64,000 bases of DNA. Source: Pempheris klunzingeri. Its lineage: Eukaryota; Chordata; Actinopteri; Acropomatiformes; Pempheridae. The translations under genes were made by a program, and so were the position numbers. Positions 51,014 through 64,000 of the stretch are shown here, in pieces; the stretch's first letter is position 1; each line of letters opens with the position of its first letter. The notes below the pieces were generated by a model. That model searched no databases and was not told the origin of the DNA. It saw only the letters and a program-made list of their open reading frames with translations. Where the stretch lies: positions 10,761,721 to 10,825,720 of the forward strand of contig NC_092027.1 in the NCBI RefSeq assembly GCF_042242105.1, read 5' to 3'.

Positions 51014-51100
51014 GCAAAGAAAGGCAAGTTTATCTGTATGGCACCTTCCAACAACAACAAGGAAACTCAAAGTGCTGCACAAATGACAGAAAAATGCATT
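51014..51100 (+). repeat. Retroposon fragment (GGCAAGTTTATCTGTATGGC type)
   Basis: The words AAAGGCAAGTTTATCTGTAT, GGCACCTTCCAACAACAACA and AACTCAAAGTGCTGCAC follow the order of a very common teleost LINE or SINE 3' tail. No open frame remains. Confidence 0.55.
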
Positions 51101-51859
51101 AAGTTACCAATGCATTTAAAATGTTCTGACTCTTTGGTGGATACAATTTTTAGACTTTTTGTTTTGTTTTCGTTGGTTTCTTTCCCCCTCTTTGACTGAA
51201 GGATCTCTCAGCTTGTCCCACGTCTCTCAAACACCTAAATAATTAACTCTGGGCCTCATAAATACAACAAGTGTAGATTCAGTTGTGCATTTCTTTATTT
51301 GTGATTCATGACTGAGCTGGTCACTGCACCCACACTGCACCCCTTCTTAATTACATTTTTCAAAACAATTTGCTGTTTAATTAGCAAAAACTCACTCGTG
51401 ATTCAATGAACATCAAACAAAAACCTTATCAGGTGTGTGAGAAGAATTTCCTGCCTCTCCGCTCAGCTGCAGGATTATGAGGTGTGTTAACACCAAAAGA
51501 AGCAGGATCACCACAGAAGAAGAGCCAATGCTGAGTCAGGACCTTACCATCTGGTACCTCGGGGAACCTGCATTCATCAGCAAATCTCTGTCCAACTCCG
51601 GTTTTAGGGAGAAAAAATCAGTGATGAATGCCAATTACAGCCTCCGCCAAATCAAGGATCCTAATTGCATAATATCCTCCTGTCTTTTTAGCATCATAAT
51701 CTTTGGTCATTACTGCTCACTATAGTGGTGCTGTGAGCTATCTGGAGCTTCTCTCTTTCTAAGTGTTTTTGGGACTTAAAAAAAAATCTATATCAGATAT
51801 ATTACAGGAAAAGACAAGAGGGAGAGATTCTCAGCCAAATTTTAACCGAGGACATTGTA

Positions 51860-51990
51860 ATTACGCGGTCAGCATCTTTAGAAATACACTTATTTACTTT
51901 CTTGTCAACAGTTACATCAGAAGACTGATACCAGGCCATGACACCACAGCCCGCAGCCAGTTAGCTTAGCATAAAGAAACAGTTGGAAAT
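51860..51990 (+). repeat. Foldback repeat family, copy B (partial)
   Basis: This stretch shares an ordered series of words with the family: CTTGTCAACAGTTACATCAG, AAGACTGATACCA, GCAGCCAGTTAGCTTAGCAT, AAAGAAACAG. It is one arm and part of the centre, in the intergenic space between the LINGO-like gene and the first cathepsin. Confidence 0.6.
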
Positions 51991-52709
51991 AATTTTGTGA
52001 ATGAATAAACTGGATATTTTCTGATGATTTTTTTTCTGTTGCTTATTTGTTTGTTTTGTTTGAGTATGTGTTCTGATATGCACAGACAGAAAAACAGCTG
52101 TAAACACGAGGCACGGGGGAAGAGGTTCACACTGAAGAAGTGAACCGAAGGAGAAATCACTTAAAACTTCACACCACCATCTCTCACACAAACGGGAACC
52201 TTTGAGCAAGAATTCACAAGAATTCACACAACACAAGCAACACATGTTGGCCAAAAGAGAAAACCAGAGTTTAAACCACCCCCCATTTATAAATTTAGTC
52301 TGTTTGAAGGTGAAGTTTCTTTCCGCATTAGAAATAAATGAGGTTGTGTGTTTCTGTGTTTTTTGTCACCCATGTGTCACTGTTGAAGTGACTACCGGTG
52401 ATAGATGGCAGATAAAATTATGTAATTTATATCAATTTATCATCTTTCTATTATCACTAATGTTCTCCCCCCACAGGTTTTCACACGTATTTCCTTCCAT
52501 AAGCAGTTTCATTTACAAGCATTTCTGTCATGAAACTTTTGCCACTTCCACCTCTGGCACTGGAAGGGTATTTTGGGCTGCTGCAGCGGGTTGTAAATTA
52601 GATTCACATGACAAGCCAGAGAGCAGATGCACTGAAAAACAGGGGGGAAAAAGTTGTGTGTATGAGGAAACTATACTTCCTCTTTTAAGTGTGAAGGTCT
52701 TCTGGACTG

Positions 52710-52770
52710 TTTAAAACGGGTGAACTTTCTCGCTGGGACAAAAAAAACGTGCCTATTAGTCTGCATCAAG
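52710..52770 (+). promoter_or_regulatory. Possible first non-coding exon of the upstream cathepsin
   Basis: A TATA-like TTTAAAAC at 52710-52717 is followed by a donor GCATCAAG|GTAAATGC with the exon end at 52770. The coding exon acceptor is CCTTTGCAG ending at 53359, one base before the ATG. The layout mirrors that of the second cathepsin, but this evidence is weak. Confidence 0.3.
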
Positions 52771-53360
52771 GTAAATGCAAACCATTTCTCCTTATCTGAA
52801 GTAACTGTCTTTCATGAGTCGAGATCAAGTGCTTGTCAAAGCTATTGACTGCAGTAGTATATGGTGGTATATTATTAATAGTTTGTAGGAAGGTAGGAAA
52901 GATTTGCTGAGAAAGAAGCTCACAGATTACAGTAAAACAGGTTTGAGCTTCTCCTTTTTGAAGTGAAGAAATATTGAAAAAAGTGTGCAATGCTAGAAAA
53001 CAGCCTGAAGCGTTTTCAATTCTAATCTCACTTTTTACGTTGGAGTTTCACTTCACTTCACTTTGATCTCTGTAGATGAGTAACACCAATCATGACTGTG
53101 TTAAATCTTAAATGTACTTTATAGTGTTCAGGTTTTAGACCAGACTAGGCTTGTGCTGTGCACATAAACAACATTGTTTAATGTGGGTTAATGTGTATAT
53201 GAATATTTTCTATTGCAGAAGCTGGTCAGCTTATCAATACAGGGATACTATGGGGCATTAGTGCATGCTTGTGCTTTGTAAGAGGTGGGCTAAATATTCT
53301 GGGGGCAGAGAGACTCATAACCTCATATAATGTGACTAGTTTTGTATTTTCCTTTGCAGG

Positions 53361-57822
<4,462 letters not shown>

Positions 57823-58316
57823 AAATGTAACTGTCATCTGAATCATCTTGGTAGAATTTAGACTATTTCATTTATTTATTTGATACCAGAGATCAGATGT
57901 GTGTTGTTAATTTTGCCAATTTACTATATGTGATTTGGTAGCCTTCTCACTGATGTTAGGGTTTTTTGAGAGAATACTTAAAAATGTCTGAGTTTCATTC
58001 AATAAGCTCTCATCTGCCTTTCTCTGTCATTCTGAAGGGAAAAAAAAGCTGCTTGCTTTGTACCTTCTAAAAAATGTGTGTATCATAAAGGCTCTATACT
58101 GTATTTCATATATGAGGTGTGTTTATTTAAAAACTGATATTTAAATGATGGCTTAGCTTTCAGAGTTATTCAGCGAACAATTAAACTCTTGATAACGCAA
58201 GAGTATCTCTTCTTGACATGAGAATGAAATATTATTATTGTTAATGGTAGTAGTAATAGTTACTGTTGAAGTATTTTATTATTGAACTAAATCATCTGAA
58301 TATAAAATACCTGATA

Positions 58317-58323
58317 ATAATAA
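58317..58323 (+). terminator. Polyadenylation signal of the upstream cathepsin
   Basis: AATAATAAAC gives an AATAAA about 500 bases after the stop codon at 57822, followed by a T-rich stretch. No nearer canonical signal was noticed on the plus strand. Confidence 0.5.
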
Positions 58324-58981
58324 ACTTTTTCTAAACTGGATTCCTTTTGGTTTCAGTGGTTAATATAAAGATTCTGCGTGTCTAATTTGCCCAGTTGTAG
58401 TAAATAACACATAAAGGTCGCACTGTTAAGTTCACCAAATGATCTCCATCAGTCTTAGCGTCTTATTCATCTTCTTTTCTTTGTTATTCTTTTTCAGGCC
58501 TCTCTGTCTTTCTCAATAAGTACGTCAACCAATTATCATTATTTATTTTGAGAGTTTTGGTTGACATTTATCTGAAGTATTTTCAAACTGTATTTTTCAG
58601 TTCTTCAGGAGAGAAGACTTCCGTGATGAGGACTAATTGTTTGGTTTTGCAAATGTGTGCCTGGTTAACTGCCCCACTTCTGTTAAACTGCAGCTCAATG
58701 TTTCGCTGTCCAGCCCCAAACTTTCACTCTCAACAGTCTCATACAATCATTTTCGGCCACAGCAGGTCGTTGTTTTCAGTGAAAAAGCTCTAAAAAACTC
58801 AACTCAAGCATTTAGCAGCTTAGGAAACATATTTTCCTCAGGAGTTGGTAGAGACAAAAACTAGAGCTAAAACAGAGAGAGGATATTGGACTTACATTCA
58901 GGTGAGGAAATTAATGATAATGATGTTCTGTAACTGAAGCTTATTGCAGGTTTAATGACTTGCAGGTGTGCACTGAGCATG

Positions 58982-59039
58982 GGGATAAATAGAGTCTCTC
59001 AGCGTCAGTCTGGATTCTCCCCCCTGGTGATCTGCTCAG
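58982..59039 (+). promoter_or_regulatory. TATA-like box and likely non-coding first exon of ctss
   Basis: GGGGATAAATAGAGTC at 58981-58996 resembles a TATA box. A good donor, CTCAG|GTAGGT, follows with the exon end at 59039. The first coding exon has an acceptor (TTCTCTTTTCTAG) ending at 59452. This gives a short 5' UTR exon of roughly 30-40 nt and an intron of about 410 bp, as in other cathepsin genes. Inferred from signals only. Confidence 0.45.
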
Positions 59040-59461
59040 GTAGGTAAAGCATGTCTGTGAGGTAAAACTGCTTTTCTGAGATGGTTTTATTTTCTTTGAT
59101 AGTTGCATATAGTGAAAAATGAATATTATTATCAAATATGAACTCTGAATATCTAAACTATTGGAAAAAGCTAATATAATTCCTAATTTGCATGCATTTC
59201 TTCATCTACCTAAGCACGGCCTAAAAATTGAACACTCACAATATGCCTGTACTGATGTATCTTGTGATGTAGCAAATACTTGACTACTATGTTCGTTTGG
59301 TCAAGTTTTATTTCCACTTCTTCTAAGTGTTGATTGATATCAGCTGTTGGTGTTTCAATGAGAAATGAGATCAGCTGTCCAATCAAAGCAGGAGCTAAGC
59401 CTTTAAATCTGCAGTCAGACACAAACATTTGTTGTCCTGATTCTCTTTTCTAGATCTCGAA

Positions 59462-61263
<1,802 letters not shown>

Positions 61264-61308
61264 TCAGTGAACTCCAAGAATTGGCTGTACTAGATATATT
61301 TTTTTTTT

Positions 61309-61314
61309 AATAAA
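61309..61314 (+). terminator. Polyadenylation signal of ctss
   Basis: AATAAA about 46 bases after the stop codon, following a T-rich stretch. Confidence 0.75.
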
Positions 61315-61559
61315 CAGTTTGGTCATTAACTTGTGGATTTATTTAACTTAAGAGGTGGAATATTAAACTCTAGAGTTCGTGAATGTTTTAATGGGCATAA
61401 CTAAATGACTACAGCTGTTGGAGTGATGCTTCAAAATCTTGCTGAAACCTTGTGATATGTGACCCACTTACACACATGCAAAGCAAAATATCTGGGTCAT
61501 TCTACAACTGCATTAAAAGCACACTTGTGAATCATCACCTTGCTTTCAAAAGGCAAACT

Positions 61560-61800
61560 TGACAGGCTGAAAAGGATTCATTCCTCCCATTCATATTGGC
61601 CCTGAAGAAATCCCACCTCATGCTTTCACTGGAAGTAAATTGGGGATAAAATTCAGTACTTGTGTGCAAAATGTTGCTAATTTGAAGCTTTAGCAGTCTG
61701 AATTTGACAGCAAGTGCATCTCTTGAAGTTAGTCTTCAATGTAAGATTCCCCTTTGTTTTCTTGATAGGCTGCAGTGGAAGGACGGTAATTGAGATTCCC
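61560..61800 (+). repeat. Interspersed repeat, family 2, copy c
   Basis: It lies downstream of the cathepsin S-like gene. It shares with copies a and b: CATTCATATTGGCC, TTTAGCAGTCTGAATTTGAC, GATTCCCCTTTGTTTTC, GGCTGCAGTGGAAGGACGG. The order and spacing fit one decayed element of about 240 bp here. Confidence 0.6.
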
Positions 61801-62808
61801 ATTTAATTTGTGAAGCTCAGACAACTGAAGCCTCATTAGCTTTTCAAACTTTGAAATATAATTTTGCACAGAAGGACTGGATTTTGCCTCCCATCACTTA
61901 AGTTTGAAATGTTAGAAGTCTTTTAATGGCCTGTATAAACAGGGGAAGGAAGGAAGGAGGAAAAATCAAAGAAACATGTGGTGCATAATTTCTTTCCTAC
62001 ACCAGTAATAATTAGCGGGTTAGTGTAGTGACAATATGGCAAAGTACAGCCTCCTGACATTAACGTTTGAAGAAAAACTGACATGAATATAAACTGACAT
62101 CATGCTGTGTAATGCAAACCATGATATTGTTTTTTCTTCAAGTTTTATTTCCATTATGATTCATTTTCTTCATAGAACTGGATAAATGGCACAAAAGTGC
62201 AAATCCCAGCATAATGAACAACTCTCACATAAAATAAATACAGCACCTTTTCAGCATCACTAAAATATTCTCAATATCCAGAAGTAATAAATACTGAATT
62301 TACCAAGATTTTCAGTCTTCATTTACAAAACACAAAGACAACACACAATAGATTTTTGTGTCATATTGAATTTTTTTGGAATTGTTTTCCTTGATCTTTT
62401 GTTCCACAAATTCCAAACTTGCACGTACAAACATCTACAGTTTCTACACACAGTACATTGACTTTTGAATTGAACTCACATTTAGAGTAGAACTTTTATC
62501 ATTTAATAAACAGGTCAGAGTCAAACTAAAGAAAACGCAAACATAAATTCCTTCGGTGCAAAAGACAGCAAAGGATTCTTGCAGTTCTTTGCAGATGAAG
62601 GAGTTGTTTTCTGGCATGGGTCGGCCCTTTTTTCAGGACTGATCCGTGTGCCCACAACAGCTGAGAAGACAGAAACCATGCCATAAAAAGTCCTCCATCC
62701 TTTAATCAGACCGCCATCATTAAGGGAAGTCTTCAGACTGGTGCTTCTTTTGATCACATCCCGTATCACTGCCGTCATTATAGATAAAACTCAACCTGTG
62801 ACCCTTTT

Positions 62809-62840
<32 letters not shown>

Positions 62841-62841
62841 T
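62809..62841. repeat. (TA)n microsatellite
   Basis: A TA dinucleotide run with one TG interruption at 62821-62822. Confidence 0.9.
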
Positions 62842-63874
62842 GAAAATTCTACACATATTAACATTAAATGCTAAACTTTTACATTTTGGACGGGAGCTTC
62901 AATTTGACAGAGGGGCTCTTTTGATGAGTTGATAAACCATGGTCCTTTTGGAATTGGGGAAAGCCTCCACTTTATTGCTTACACTTCCCCCTTTTAAACA
63001 GACTCACATGGACAAACGTTTTTTTTGTTTATGTCAAATTGTACTTTTTGTGCGTAATTTGTGCACATTTTCGGCTCCCTTCGCTTCAGCATATTGCCAT
63101 TTTCCGGCCATATCTTGCACCTCTGTGACAAGATGAATTGCACGATTACAAGCATCCTCCTCAGAAATTCAGGCATATATATAAGTATATAAAAAAGAGT
63201 TACCTGGGTCCAAGGTAAACAAGGAGCACAGTCACCACTAACTTACTTTCAGAACACATACTCAAGTTTCACCAATTTTAACCCCACTTTGATTAAGAAC
63301 AATCACTGCAAGCAACAAATCTATGTTATCATACAACAATGAAAACACTAGTTCTTGCTTTAGACAAAAACAGCTGGCATACAGGACGTCCAAGAAGTCA
63401 GACAATACGATACAAACATGCGTCACGATCGGTTGAATACAGAAGTAAAAGGGGGTGAAGTCGTCCTTGTGAATTTAAGATGTGATCCTTTACTGTATTT
63501 CTAAAGAGAGAGCAGACCGCACGTTATCGCTGAGACTGGCTATCTTTGATGGGATTTGTTTTCAAGACTGAATTGTATCAGCAAAAGAGCACCCGAGTCT
63601 ATTATGAAGAACAAAACGTTAAATTCTGCACTGCATACATTGCATTAGCTTAGTTTTTTTTCTTCTCATAGTGTAAATATATTTCTGTGGGCCCCAACTG
63701 AGCTGTATTCATCGCAGGGATGAAAACACCGCAACAGAAGAAAGTAGAAAAATATGTGACAGACGATTTAGAGTTAGCTTATACACACATACAGACGTAC
63801 GTGAACAACACATCCAATCAGTGTCTCCATCATGAACACGATGCATTAGTTCATTTAATACACACAAGACAGCA

Positions 63875-64000
63875 TTAAAGCAATAGTTTGACATTTTGAA
63901 AAATGCTCTTATTGTCTTTCTTGTTGAGAGTTAGATGAGCATTGACGCTGCTCTCAATCCCGTAAGCTAAATATGAAGCTACAATCTGCCTGGTTCGTTT
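63875..64000 (+). repeat. Foldback repeat family, copy C (cut by window end)
   Basis: The sequence AAAGCAATAGTTTGACATTT, CTTGTTGAGAGTTAGATGAG, TAAATATGAAGCTACA follows the same order as the inverse of the right arm of copy A. It continues beyond the window. Confidence 0.65.

Larger units (their letters stand above)
61320..64000. other. Region downstream of ctss; possible 3' UTR of a minus-strand gene
   Basis: Contains family 2 copy c and foldback copy C. From about 62135 the plus strand reads TTCAAGTTTTATTTCCATTA, which on the minus strand gives an AATAAA followed by a T- and G-rich stretch. The next 1.7 kb is AT-rich without introns or coding sense, so it could be a long 3' UTR of a gene entering from the right. 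No coding exon is visible to confirm it. Confidence 0.3.

Noticed and set aside
52202..52714. 170-codon open frame, plus strand
   Set aside because: No recognisable domain, and it overlaps a T-rich stretch and the region just before the cathepsin promoter.

Overview
The window reads as nuclear DNA of a bony fish, probably a spiny-rayed (percomorph) teleost. It is AT-rich, with vertebrate GT-AG split genes, a decayed Tc1-type transposon, several short palindromic repeats of kinds common in teleosts, and 3' tails of fish retroposons. Nothing bacterial, viral or CRISPR-like was seen.

Five protein-coding genes can be supported. From left to right they are: (1) syngap1, minus strand, a synaptic Ras GTPase-activating protein. 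Thirteen coding exons lie between 529 and 15483. The 3' end, which encodes the C-terminal coiled coil, lies beyond the left edge, and the first exon(s) were not found. (2) vps72 (YL1), minus strand, six coding exons between 37764 and 42599, complete at 365 codons. (3) A lingo4-type leucine-rich-repeat/Ig membrane protein, minus strand, one coding exon 45486-47312 (608 aa). (4) A cathepsin K/S-like cysteine protease, plus strand, seven coding exons 53361-57822 (330 aa). (5) A cathepsin S-like protease, plus strand, seven coding exons 59462-61263 (328 aa). Genes 4 and 5 are a head-to-tail tandem pair with the same phases and nearly the same exon lengths. All exon junctions were read by eye: every listed junction keeps frame and has GT-AG ends.

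The space between genes is mostly introns and repeats. The large gap at 15.5-37.1 kb holds a decayed 1.4-kb Tc1 element (16944-18361) with long inverted ends and a perfect TA duplication, a CpG-rich patch near 30 kb that may be a promoter, and pieces of repeat families also found elsewhere in the window. Other notable structures are a 34-bp-arm hairpin inside the first cathepsin gene, a 190-bp MITE-like element in a syngap1 intron, and a foldback repeat family with three copies (about 11.0, 51.9 and 63.9 kb).

The genes do not form one pathway. syngap1 and lingo4 are neuronal signalling and adhesion genes, vps72 is a chromatin (H2A.Z) factor, and the cathepsins are lysosomal proteases. The linkage is of interest: in human, VPS72, LINGO4, CTSS and CTSK are on 1q21, whereas SYNGAP1 is on 6p21, its MHC-paralogon partner. 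No convincing wholly new system was found. The candidates most worth a second look are the cathepsin-intron hairpin, an in-frame 81-nt cryptic exon candidate in syngap1, and the nested repeat structures.
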